Shown here: positions 11,073-20,717 of the stretch, piece by piece | How the letters are laid out: the number at the start of each line of letters is the position of its first letter | Position numbering within the stretch: the stretch's first letter is position 1 | Assembly: GCA_024760905.1 (NCBI GenBank) | Contig: CM045737.1 | Span: forward strand, 13,948,226 to 14,012,225 | Direction of reading: 5' to 3' | From: Plotosus lineatus | Taxonomy: Eukaryota > Chordata > Actinopteri > Siluriformes > Plotosidae | Length of the DNA stretch: 64,000 nucleotides | The notes under the pieces: model-generated | The model's input: the letters and a program-made list of their open reading frames with translations, nothing else | Database searches by the model: none | Told to the model about the DNA's origin: nothing | Program-made: the position numbers and the translations under genes

Positions 11073-11394
11073 TTATCCGGGCTTGGGACCGGCATAAGGG
11101 GGAGAGACACTGGTTAGTGCCCCCCCCGCCTCATGGCTGCATTGTGCCTCTGTTCACCCAGCAGTATAAATTGGTACCAGTAAAAATATACTGGGAAGGT
11201 AACCCGCGATTGACTAGCGTCCCATCCAGCTTCACGCTACGGAAACCAGGGATAAGCACCGGCCTGAAGAGCCACAAGGCTTGGGTGTAAAAACCCAACA
11301 GACTTACCTTACTCAAGCAAATGCACTTTGTTACTTTCCACCAGAGATAAATAATAATGAATAATGAGCACACAAATGAGTGGCAGCTTAATCA

Positions 11395-11552
11395 CAATTC
11401 GGGTCACCGTGAGGCTAGCATCCATATCAACTGAACACTTTGAACAATCAGGCCATTGCAGGGCCAACACATATACAACCATTAATTCACTCTCAAACCA
11501 TATGGAACAGCCTACTGTGTATGTTTTTGGATTGTGAGAGGAAGCCAGACAA
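11395..11552 (-). mobile_element. SINE E / L2-tail fragment
   Basis: The plus strand carries complements of the L2-like tail and preceding E block: GGGTCACCGTGAGGCTAGCA, GGCCATTGCAGGGCCAACAC and CTACTGTGTATGTTTTTGGA. It has no head. Confidence 0.6.
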
Positions 11553-11585
11553 AACAATGGGTTACACTACACAACTTTATATTAC

Positions 11586-11964
11586 TTAACCCTGGCAGCG
11601 CCAAAGCCAAAAAAAAAAAAAAAATTGCCTTTACGTTACGTACTCAAATGCCAAAGCTGGAAAAAATCGGCTTTATGACACACGCTAATTCATTGCATTC
11701 GCCATTTGTAAAATACTGTGCTCACACACACAAAAGTGACTGTGAAGCTTTTTTTGATTGGTAATTATCTTATTATAATGTTATTTGGTCTAAAAATGAA
11801 CCAATAATAGCTGTCCTTGTAAAAAGAAATCTCGCATAAATTAGCATTCAGAAAGCAAGCGAGACTGTCAGATAATGGCGGCACAAAATCACCCCCTACC
11901 GTTAGACAGCTCAGATTCCGAAGATAATATCATGCTCAATATTGTGCAAAACGATCTACGATAA
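11586..11964 (+). mobile_element. possible piggyBac-like element, left end
   Basis: TTAA at 11586-11589 is followed by CCCTGGCAGCGCC. TTAA targets and CCC-starting ends are the marks of piggyBac elements. From 11875 a 29-codon frame begins MAAQNHPLPLDSSDSEDN and stops at 11962-11964; an N-terminus rich in S, D and E is usual for piggyBac transposases. No right end with TTAA was confirmed, and no DDD-domain sequence follows. This is a weak call. Confidence 0.45.
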
Positions 11965-13087
11965 CTTGATACAGCTACTAATATATATATATATTACCTT
12001 TCTATTCACTTTTGCTATTTCAGATTTGAATGTGTATATTCATCTCCTTTTGCAGTTATTGTTAATTGTTAATTAATATAACAAAATATAGATTATTTAT
12101 TTTATACTCTTGATTATTTATCGAATGCTGTATAATACATTACTTGTTAATTTTTTTTTAATATATTGCTAATATTACATTAAAATGTTTACAATTTGAT
12201 AAGAACTTCTCATTTTCATTTTGCTTTGGTGGCCATCTTGGATTATGGTCACATGACCACAGTTACCGACTTGAAATCATTGAAAATATGTTTCAGTCTT
12301 ATTATAGAAATGAGGCCATTAGATTCAAACTGTTAATAGACAATTATAATAACATATTCAGAATATAGCGAGAATTGTCATTTTTATATATGCTAGTGGA
12401 GTTGATGTTTTTAGCTATAAAATACTCAATATATAAGATATGAAGGAATTTTTTGTTTTGATTTTATCATCTTGACTTTTGGAACAATTTGACTGTCTCC
12501 ATATTTTCATTTATGAAAACAGGAATTATATAATTTTCTCCTAAGGAAAAGTTAGCCAAGAGAAAATGTCATCTTGAAATTTGACCTGGTGACCTCAAAA
12601 AAATTTTTTTTGGAAAAGCCTCCATATAATCTTGATATAACATATAAGGTTATATAATGCTATCTATTTGGTAGTTTCTGCATTCAATATCAAATAGGGA
12701 GGTAATTTCACAAAAAAATGCAAGGCATTTTGAGCTTTAATATTGGGCACTTCTCGGGTTGAATTTAACAGACAGTATTGGTGTTCTTATTTTTTGGTTG
12801 AATGAAGCCATAAGTCAGTAAGCATACTGAAGACATCTGATTATTTCATTTTAATTGTTTACTTGTGAGAGACTGTGACACAATGCATCCATGAACATTT
12901 TGAGATACTTGAGGAAAGATTGTTTGATTTTCTTATGGTAAACTGAATGAACTCTTTCTGCTGTGCGAGGCTGAAGTGAACAGAAGTAAAGCTGTCCTGT
13001 CTGATTTATTTTTCCTGTTTACAGAATTGATCATCTGCATACCTGTAACAGTCATACTGATTGAGACTGACTATAATTAATACAGTG
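11965..13087. other. AT-rich, no recognised gene
   Basis: Possibly the body of a decayed piggyBac-like element (see left end at 11586), otherwise unassigned. GGGTTGAATTTAA near 12765 resembles a decayed right end, but the match is poor. Confidence 0.45.
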
Positions 13088-13101
13088 CACTCTGGCTCCC
13101 A

Positions 13102-13441
13102 ATGGGCAGTGGTGGCCTCGTGGTATAAGGCACTGGATCGCTGATCTAAAGGTTGGGGTTTCGAGTCCGATTCTCCACAAGGTTGTCATTGTCCCCCCAG
13201 TGCAGCTAGCTGAGTTATCAAAGGCCGGCAGTGCCTCTCTCACTGTCTATGGTGTGAAGTGTAAAAGAACCATTGCTGACTTTCGAGTGAGAGTAGCTGA
13301 ATAGCCATCAGTGTATTTCTGTCCTGCGATGGTCTGACGACCTGTTCAGGGTACTCTACTCTTACCTGGAGTCAGCTGGGATGGGCACAGGCCTCCCCGT
13401 GTCCCTAATTATGATTAAACGGTTACAGAAAATGAACTGAA
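13102..13441 (+). mobile_element. SINE A, full length, L2-like tail
   Basis: Flanked by a perfect 14-bp duplication CACTCTGGCTCCCA (13088-13101, 13442-13455). Head GTGGTGGCCTCGTGGTATAAG, B-box-like GGTTTCGAGTCC (one extra T), body and tail in the usual order. Confidence 0.92.
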
Positions 13442-13644
13442 CACTCTGGCTCCCACTAAAGGCTAAAGGTGGTATTGCATTGGTTCTGATTAATGACCGT
13501 CTGTTGATATAAAGACAACAATAACAACACAAAATACAAATCCAGGCCAGCAAAGCAATGAATTTAGACAAATATTATTTTGGGAATGATCCAGCTAGAA
13601 CCCAAATGTATTTTATGTATTTTTTATATATATATATATATACA

Positions 13645-14564
13645 TGTAAGACAGTGACCGACAAATTCAAGGTGATGTGGGACTGCATCAAGGGTCAGCT
13701 CTGAGCCCCTTCTTGTTTGCTATGGTGATGGACAGGCTGACAGACGAGGTGAGACAAGAATCTCCATGGACTATGATGTTTGCAGATGACATTGTGATCT
13801 GTAGTGAGAGCAGAGAACAAGTGCAGGAAAATCTAGAGAGGTGGAGGTATGCCCTGGAAAGGAGAGGAATGAAGGTTAGCCTCAGAAAATCAGAATACAT
13901 GTGTGTGAATGAGAAGGACCCAGGAGGAACGGTGATGTTACAGGGAGCAGAGATAACGAAGGTGGAGGATTTTAAGTACTTAGGCTCAACAATCCAGAGC
14001 AATGGAGAGTGTGGAAAAGAGGTGAAGAAGCGTGTGCAGGCAGGCTGGAATGGTTGGAGAAAAGTGTCCGGTGTGATGTGCGATAGAAGAGTGTCAGCAA
14101 GAATGAAGGGAAAAATGTACAAGACGGTGTTGAGGCCAGCGATGTTGTATGGCTTAGAAACAGTGGCGCTGAGGAAAAGGCAGGAGGCAGAGCTGGAAGT
14201 AGCGGAGATGAAAATGTTGAGGTTCTCTCTGGGAGTAACGAGGATGGATAGGATCAGGAATGAGTACATCAGAGGGACAGCCCACGTAAGATGTTTTGGA
14301 GACAAAGTCAGAGAGGCTAGATTGAGATGGTTTGGACATGTACAGAGGAGGGATAGTGAGTATATTGGCAGTAGGATGCTGAGGTTGGAACTACCAGGCA
14401 GAAGGCCTCGAGGAAGACCAAAGAAGAGATTTATGGATGTGGTGAAGGAAGACATGAAGGTCGTTGGAGTCAGAAAAGAAGATGCGGAGGACAGGGTGAG
14501 GTGGAGGCGGATGATTTGCTGTGGCGACTCCTGAAGGCAGCAGCCGAAAGTAAAAGAAGAAGAA

Positions 14565-14568
<4 letters not shown>
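13645..14568 (+). mobile_element. RTE LINE, 5'-truncated
   Basis: Holds the last ~920 bp of the RTE family: palm, thumb and C-terminal part of RT, then GGCGACTCCTGAAGGCAGCA and a GAAGAAGAAGATG tail that merges into (TA)n. 5' truncation is normal for target-primed insertion. Both flanks are TA-rich, so a duplication cannot be placed. Confidence 0.9.
13677..14534 (+). pseudogene. RTE RT C-terminal two thirds, open frame
   Basis: A 285-codon uninterrupted frame from GLHQGSALSPFLFAMVMD through MFADDIVICSES (catalytic FADD, about residue 38), FKYLGSTIQSNGECG, AMLYGLETVALRKR and RLRWFGHVQRRDSEY to the natural stop after ICCGDS. The catalytic box and C-terminus are whole, but the N-terminal RT and the endonuclease were lost by truncation. 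It is nearly identical to the matching part of the copy at 32587-34514. Confidence 0.88.

Positions 14569-14643
<75 letters not shown>
14567..14643. repeat. (TA)n microsatellite
   Basis: About 38 TA repeats directly after the RTE tail. LINE tails often seed or land in such tracts. Confidence 0.95.
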
Positions 14644-14648
<5 letters not shown>

Positions 14649-15215
14649 TAAGGTCATCACACCTATTTGGAGCATTTTACAAAAAAAGAGTTGAATAAAA
14701 TTGCCAAATTATGTGTTGAGCCTAGTAGGATGTGCTAAATCTCACAGAGGCAGCTTTTACAAAAAGTACTGCATTATAAACACAAGATATTTTAACAACA
14801 TAGGAATATATAATTTTTTATCTAGCAAACACCTGCCATTTTAATATAGACTGTTTATATTCCCTGGATATGAGTAAGAAGATGGTGAGCATTTAAAATC
14901 TAATCGGAATTGAGGATATTGCTGCACGCATAGTCCTAGTTGTAATCTTCAGTTTAATCACTGGCAATTTGGTTTAATTTAACAGCATGGTTTCCAACCT
15001 CATTATTTAAAAGGTTATAAAATATCACTCGATACAGCACATCCGTTATTTTGCTTTTCACTTTTTATATTGACAATGCACTGACAGACTCGTATACTAA
15101 TTCCATGAAGCCATGATGTACTAAATCAAGGTTATGAAATGTTATTTGAACTTCACCTTACTATTTACACTTATTACTAAATGCACTCATTACACATATC
15201 AAATTAAATTCATGT
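14644..15215. other. no recognised feature
   Basis: AT-rich sequence without supported gene or repeat. Confidence 0.55.
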
Positions 15216-15545
15216 CAAGAGTGGAAAGCACGGTTAGTACATTTGCCTCACAGCAAGAAGATCCTGGGGATGATTCCAGAGCTTGGGGCATTTCTGTGTA
15301 TGGGGGTTTCCTCCGGGTAGTCTGCTTTCCTCCCACAGTACAAAAACTTGCACAGTAGCTTCACTGGCTGTTCCAGATTGCTTCTAGGTGTGTGACTGAG
15401 TGTGTATGGTTGTGTCTGTTAGCCCTGCGATGGCCTGGCAAGCTGTTGAAAGTGTACACCTCCCTCACCCAAAGTCAGCTGAGATGGGTGCCAGCCTTCC
15501 CGCAACCCTAATTAGGATCAGGTAGCTGAGAAAATGAATGAATGA
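15216..15545 (+). mobile_element. SINE E, nearly full length, L2-like tail
   Basis: Head GCACGGTTAGTACATTTGCC with CACAGCAAGAAGATCCTGG, middle GGGTTTCCTCCGGGTAGTCTG, then the L2-like tail (GCGATGGCCTGGCAAGCTGT ... CCCTAATTAGGATCAGG) and GAATGAATGAATG end. The tail is essentially the same as that of SINE A, though the heads differ. Confidence 0.82.
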
Positions 15546-15692
15546 ATGTATGTGTGTGTGCATACACATACATACATACATACATACATACATACATGTA
15601 TATGTATATAATATGTATATTAATGTATATATGTATGTATGCATGTATATACACACACACACACACATAATGTATGTATGTATGTATGTACG
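15546..15692. repeat. TATG/CATA simple repeat
   Basis: Runs of CATA and TATG tetranucleotides with a short CA tract at about 15652-15668. Confidence 0.9.
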
Positions 15693-15906
15693 TGTCTCTC
15701 ACTGTCTGTGATGACAGGCTGTAAAAGAACCATTGCTGACTTTCGTCAAAAGTAGCTGCATAACTGTCAGCGTGTTTCTGCCCTGCAATGGCCTGGCAAG
15801 CTGTTCAGGGTGTACTCTGCCTTCACCCAGAGTCGGCTGAGATGGATGCTAGCCGCCCCACGACCATAATTAGGATTAAATGTTTCAGAAAATTAATGAA
15901 TGAATA

Positions 15907-15908
<2 letters not shown>
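15693..15908 (+). mobile_element. SINE A, 5'-truncated, L2-like tail
   Basis: Starts in the body at GTCTCTCACTGTCTGTGAT and continues to the L2-like tail and GAATGAATAC. It follows directly on the TATG repeat. Confidence 0.85.

Positions 15909-15950
<42 letters not shown>
15909..15950. repeat. (GT)n microsatellite
   Basis: About 20 GT units at the 3' end of the preceding SINE. Confidence 0.95.
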
Positions 15951-15952
<2 letters not shown>

Positions 15953-16034
15953 AAAATGCAACCACCTGCACTGACTCCCACTGAAGCCTGTGCATCTGGG
16001 CATGACTCCCACTGACATGTTTAAAGTCTATTGT

Positions 16035-16299
16035 TCATTCAGTTCATTTTCTGTAACTGCGTAATCCTAATTAGGGTCACGGGGAGGCTGGCGCCCATCC
16101 CAGCCGACTCCAAGTGAGGGAAGAGTACACCCTGGACAGCTCGCCAGGCCATCCCAGGGCAGAAACACGCTGACGGCTTTGCAGCCACTCTTGTTGAAAG
16201 TCAGCAATGGTTCTTTTACATGAACCTCACATCATAGACAGTGAGAGACATGGCCGGCCTTTGATAAGCCAGTTAGCTGCAGTGTGTGTGTGTGTGTGT

Positions 16300-16338
<39 letters not shown>

Positions 16339-16432
16339 GGGTTGCAGTGACAACCTTGTGAAGAGTGGGACTCAGACCCCTAACCTTAGGATCAGCGATC
16401 CAGCAAACTATACCACTAGGCCACCACCGCCC
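16035..16432 (-). mobile_element. SINE A with internal (GT)n expansion
   Basis: Full-length minus-strand copy flanked by AGTCTATTGT (16025-16034 and 16433-16442). The L2-like tail is on the left and the head with B-box complement GGGACTCAGACCC on the right. At 16281-16336 the body motif GCTGCAGTG runs into about 28 GT-type units before GGGGGGTTGCAGTGACAACC, so a microsatellite grew inside the SINE. Confidence 0.88.
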
Positions 16433-16442
16433 AGTCTATTGT

Positions 16443-16920
16443 CCAATGAACAACAATGTTTTGTCCCATCATATCACAGTGTTGATGAAGTTGTAACACA
16501 TATCAAGAGAAAAGTGGACTTCAGTAAATGCCTGTTATCTCTGTATCAGGATTCAGAAGGTGTTTTCAGGCAGACTACACTGTTCACTGGAAACCAAGTT
16601 AAACCAACAAACAATGGGATATTGCTCTGAGAAATTTGAACATTTTAAGCCTATAAAATATTGATTTCTATCAAGATTCATGAATAATATAAACACTTTT
16701 TGGGAAACATGTCAGTGTACAATTTAATGAAATTGAAGCTCAGCATCCTGTGTCTCTGGTGTCCGTGCAATTGCACGTATAAAGCATGATCATACCCTGA
16801 TATCACCAGTTTTAAGTTTTGGACAGCACCACATATTCTAGTCCCAAATAATCTGGACTTTGGCCGTTGTCTATGTTTGAGCTTCAGTGAGTCCTGACAG
16901 AACATACGGCTTGCAAGCTT
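16443..16920. other. no recognised feature
   Basis: No supported gene or repeat. Confidence 0.55.
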
Positions 16921-17165
16921 GGGACAGCCGTAGCCAAGAGAAGCTTAGAGAAGTTTAGAGAAGCGGATTTGGGACCAAACGGTTGTTGGTTCGATTCCTG
17001 GATGGAAGCAATGGTGGATTGAGCAGCAACTTTGACTTACTCCACATAAATGGCTGAAGTGCCCTGGAGCAAAGCGCCTAACCCCCATAGGGAAGTTGCG
17101 TGTGTTTGCTGTTTACATGTGTGTGTGCTCACTTTGGATGGATTAAATGCGGAGGAAATAATTTC
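16921..17165 (+). mobile_element. SINE M
   Basis: A tRNA-like order with GCCGTAGCCAAGAGAAG, AGAGAAGCGGATTTGGGACC and B-box-like GGTTCGATTCC, then GGCTGAAGTGCCCTGGAGCA and GCGCCTAACCCCCATAGGG. This is another SINE layout common in fish. A partial inverted copy lies at 46718-46854. Confidence 0.72.
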
Positions 17166-17181
17166 CTTTATGGCATTAATA

Positions 17182-17508
17182 GGTAAGGTAAAGTCTGTTG
17201 GGCTTTCTACACTCGAGCCATAGTGAGTGGTTCATCAGGCCAGTGCGTATCCCCAGTTTCCATAGCATGAAGCTACCAGGAGTTCAACTCCTCCTGGATG
17301 GGACACTTAGTCCATCGCAGGGTAACTTCCCAGTATATTTTTTTACCGGTCCCCATTTATACTGCTGGGTGAACAGAGGCACACTTGTAGTTAAGACCTT
17401 GTAAAGGGGTCTTAGTACAGTGGGGGTTCTAACTGGGATTTGAACACACAACCTCCCGATCATGAGTGCAGCACCCTAACCACTATGCCACCAGACCCTT
17501 ATGGGATT
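17182..17508 (-). mobile_element. SINE B, full length
   Basis: Minus-strand copy flanked by TTATGG(C/G)ATTAATA (17168-17181, 17509-17522; 13 of 14 match). On the minus strand: head with TGGCATAGTGG, B-box-like GTTCAAATCCC, CTAAGACCCCTTTACAAGG, one copy of the ~70-bp block that is amplified at 26223-27835, and the GGGCTTTCTACA-type 3' end. This single-unit copy shows the unexpanded state. Confidence 0.9.
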
Positions 17509-17522
17509 AATACAGAATATCA

Positions 17523-18000
17523 AATCAAACTCAATCCTGCCCTTAAATGCAAAGGGATGGGAATGTTCAGGAATACACAAGTTACGAGTTTATAATCTTA
17601 TAGCATTTGTTACTCTGGATCCACTGCAGCTACACTGCTAATAAAACCAAAACAAACAAAAAGCCATGAGGCTGGCATAAAAATATGTGGTGAGAATAAT
17701 CACAAGACAAACACTAGAGCTGCTCAATTTCCCCACAGTGTGAGAATAGTAAAGTGGGCTGATATTACATGCTGTCTATCCACACGGAGCCACAGTCATG
17801 GTTATAAAGTAAATTCTTACACTCATAGGTCATGGAAAAAAATGACCAGACTTTGTAACTACTCCTCAGCGAGAAAACACAGAGGAACACTCTACCAGTT
17901 CTACCAGCCAACTCTGGGCGCGGCATCAATGTTTAACCAGAAAATTTAGAATTTAATTGAATTGATCTAGTTAGTTTATGTGTTTATTTTCTACATTAAG
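17523..18000. other. no recognised feature
   Basis: No supported gene or repeat. Confidence 0.55.
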
Positions 18001-18214
18001 TACAATAACAATGACTGTTACACCTCCCATGGACCCACCACCTGTGAGAAGGTCTATAGGGGTTGGGTACGCTGTGATCTGGGCGGCAGCCCATGGCATA
18101 AGTTCTGTCAGACCGATCCATGGCGACTGACTCTTACTCTTGATACATGGAATGTCACCTCTCTGACGAGTAAGGTTGCCCACCCATCAGTTAGTACCGC
18201 CCCTACATTCACAT
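18001..18214 (+). mobile_element. possible LINE 5'-leader fragment
   Basis: GACCCACCACCTGTGAGAAG, GGGTACGCTGTGATCTGGGC and TTGATACATGGAATGTCACC resemble the leader and start of a non-LTR endonuclease region (an xWNVxSL-like start). It is short and broken. Recognition is by general pattern only. Confidence 0.35.
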
Positions 18215-18218
18215 TCAA

Positions 18219-18652
18219 GCTCCATGGACCAGGGAGGGGAAAAAATCATTCACATACCCCTTCTGTGAAATGCCATACTAGCCACCCGCCTCTTTCCAAA
18301 CTGCTGTGCTTGCGTATTTTGCGAGCAGTCTAACAGACTCTCAGGAAAAGCTCGATCCACCCCCTCGTACCAGTGAGTTCACAGAAGCCCATGATTGGCT
18401 ACAAATTTGAATCCAGGATAATGCCACAGCCATCCGTGATCAGGAATTCAATTTGAACTAATTGGTCAAGCTCTTACGGGAAAAACCGATGGCATATGCT
18501 CACTTCCCTGTCACTCACAGCGATCGCCAGCCAATCATGAGTGACCGTGAGCTCATTCGTGGGGGGGTGGGGGTTGAAAAGCACTTTCCTCTGAGTGTGT
18601 GAGATAAGTGTGCCCTTAGATCGCATACTTTTGCCCCTCCCTGGTTAGTGGT
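18219..18652. repeat. unclassified segment with inverted ends
   Basis: ACCAGGGAGGGG near 18225-18240 is the complement of CCCCTCCCTGGT near 18634-18646, giving about 12 bp of inverted repeat around a 400-bp non-coding block that includes a G-run. It may be a non-autonomous DNA transposon, but no target duplication was identified. Confidence 0.35.
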
Positions 18653-19265
18653 GGTGGAGAGGACTAAATGGGGGGGGGGGGGGGGTGTTAAATATGGAAA
18701 CTGTGACTGATTGCATATGGTATGCACTCTCTATTGTTCTCTCTGCCCTTTCCTTTCCTTAAGTTAATAACATCCCACTCCTTGCCCCACCCCGACTTCT
18801 TTCACTTTTTTCTTTTTCTTATACAGCATTTTCTCTGCATACCTAAAGCTATTGCTACCTGAATATTCATATTATCTTTGGCAGGCCTGTGAGATGGTGT
18901 TATTAAATGGTGCCTTGGGTTAATAGTTTTCTGTTACCCAGTCTATCATCTGAGCACTGCTGAGAGGTCCACATGCATAAAGTTTAACATCTTAGGAAAT
19001 ACCCAACCAGGTCAGACACAAACTGAAAGATTTCACAAACATTAGATGTAACGTAACATTGTTTTCCTCCTCAAACAAATTAACGAAATGTACAAGCTGC
19101 CTGAATGACAAACAGATTGTTTACAAGAACAAAAGGTTATTTTCTTCTCTATAAAAATACCACAATTATTGCTTGTGACAAGTTCCGTAGTTCTCATAAA
19201 ACAAAAGAAGCCTTGAAATACTTTTCTTTAGATATTTCAGCTTGTTAGGAAGTTCGGGTCAGACA
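18653..19265. other. no recognised feature
   Basis: A G-run at 18670-18684. No gene or known repeat supported. Confidence 0.55.
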
Positions 19266-19267
19266 GC

Positions 19268-19400
19268 AGGGCCAGGCATGCCCCCCTGGAGCAGAGAAAG
19301 TTAAAAACTTTGCTCAAGGGCCCAGCAATGACAGCTTGAACTTACAAACTTTTAAGCGGTAGCCCAAAGCTTTAACCACTGAACCACCACTTGCCCTGCT
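19268..19400 (-). mobile_element. SINE L fragment, inverted
   Basis: Plus strand carries AACTTTGCTCAAGGGCCCAG, the complement of a B-box-like site (GCTTGAACTTACAAAC) and GCTTTAACCACTGAACCACC. Confidence 0.65.
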
Positions 19401-19737
19401 CATTGCACAGATGGTTCTCAGAACAATTGAGTTTTATAAAATATATAATCTGTGATAGATTTAAACGGTCCTAAACTAGAACCATGAGCCAGATTAGAAG
19501 TCTACTGTATTTCTCTCTCAGTGTGGGTTCAGCCTGAGGGAAGTCCTGAAAATCTTTTGCTTCACATTGTTATTAGTTCCCTTCACATACATTGCAGTGA
19601 CAGGTGTTAAGAGTTCATGGAAATTAATTCCTTGAAAGAGCTATGATTGCTAAACCTGTCTCGAACCATTTGGAACTGGTGATGAGCTGAGCTGTGAATA
19701 CAAATATACAATTTCTAGGCTCTGCACAAAGTTTATT

Positions 19738-19762
19738 GATGACGACGACGACGACGACGACG

Positions 19763-19819
<57 letters not shown>
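19738..19819. repeat. (GAC)n then (ATC)n microsatellite
   Basis: About 8 GAC units followed by about 18 ATC units, directly against the 3' end of an inverted SINE A. Confidence 0.95.
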
Positions 19820-20114
19820 TTCTGTAACCGCTTAATCTTAATTAGGGTCACAGGGAGTCTGATGCTCATCCCAGTCGACTCCGGGCGAGGGAAGAGTACA
19901 CCCTGGACAGCTCGCCAGACCTACTCTTGTCGAAAGTCTGCAGTGGTTCTTTTACATGAACCTCACACCATGGACAGTGAGAGACATGGCCGGCCTTTGA
20001 TAACCCAGTTAGCTGTACTGGGGGAACAGTGACACCCCGTGGAGAGTGGGACTTGATCCCCCAGCCTTAGGATCAGTGATCCAGCACCTTTATCACCAGG
20101 CCACCACTGCCCCT
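19820..20114 (-). mobile_element. SINE A with internal deletion
   Basis: Minus-strand copy, tail next to (ATC)n and head at right (GGCCACCACTGCCC complement). The segment between CTCGCCAGAC and CTACTCTTGTCGAAAG is shortened by about 45 bp compared with other copies. Confidence 0.85.
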
Positions 20115-20117
20115 GTC

Positions 20118-20715
20118 GACCAAAATAATTAGTAGAAATATTAAGAGTAGAAAACATATGACTGAGTGCACACTTAGGGAAAGATCACTTTCAGCTTATG
20201 GAAAAGAAACAAAAAAAATATTTTGCCCAATTTGTTTTAACCCAATAAATAAGCAACGTGGTAGTGATTCTATACCCCCACCATGTTTTCATTCAGTCAT
20301 GCCTTGCCACACAGTCAGTTGAAGGGGTGGTTGTGATGATGGTGTTGGTGACCATAACCTATGAATGGCACTTCCGTAGGTGTGTATTAATGCTCTTTTT
20401 GCCCTCATAATACACTTCCTATCAAATGGTGCATTGTTTGGAACAAAGCCTGAGTGCACAAACTAATTTTCCTTCTGTTCATTTACATAATTTACTCAGG
20501 TGCACTTTCTTTCTATGATATTTTAACTTTCCCAGAATTCAAAATAGCACTCATGCATTTGTGCTAGGTTTGTGCCGTTTAGTGGTGTGGAAAATCTTTC
20601 TTTTGTACTACGAATGTGTTCAAATAATTATAAAATACATTTTCTGGCCTGTGACATCACCCAGGCCCCACCACATCCAAATCATAACAAAGTGGTCTCA
20701 ATCATTTGTGCTACG
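20118..20715. other. no recognised feature
   Basis: AT-rich, nothing supported. Confidence 0.55.
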
Positions 20716-20717
20716 TT

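Larger units (their letters stand above)
8970..11142 (-). mobile_element. RTE-clade LINE, endonuclease region deleted
   Basis: A minus-strand LINE of 2,173 bp. It is bounded by a perfect 17-bp duplication TGTGCCTCTGTTCACCC (8953-8969, 11143-11159) taken from the host SINE B. The 3' end (left) has GGCGACCCCTGAAGGGAACA, AGCCGAAAGG and a GAAGAAGAA tail; the 5' end (right) has the family leader. Compared with the copy at 53866-56887, roughly 1 kb holding the apurinic endonuclease domain is missing, so the leader joins the RT linker directly. Confidence 0.93.
8832..11309 (+). mobile_element. SINE B, interrupted by an RTE LINE
   Basis: SINE B in two halves. The left half (8832-8969) has A box TGGCGTAGTGG at 8847-8857, B box GGTTCGAATCC at 8891-8901 and ACCCCTGGGCAAGGTCT. 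The right half (11160-11309) resumes with CAGTATAAATTGGTACCAG, CCCGCGATTGACTAGCGTCC and ends GGGTGTAAAAACCCAACAGA. A perfect 14-bp target duplication TACTCAAGCAAATG flanks the whole (8818-8831 and 11310-11323). Between the halves lies an RTE insertion with its own duplication. Confidence 0.93.
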
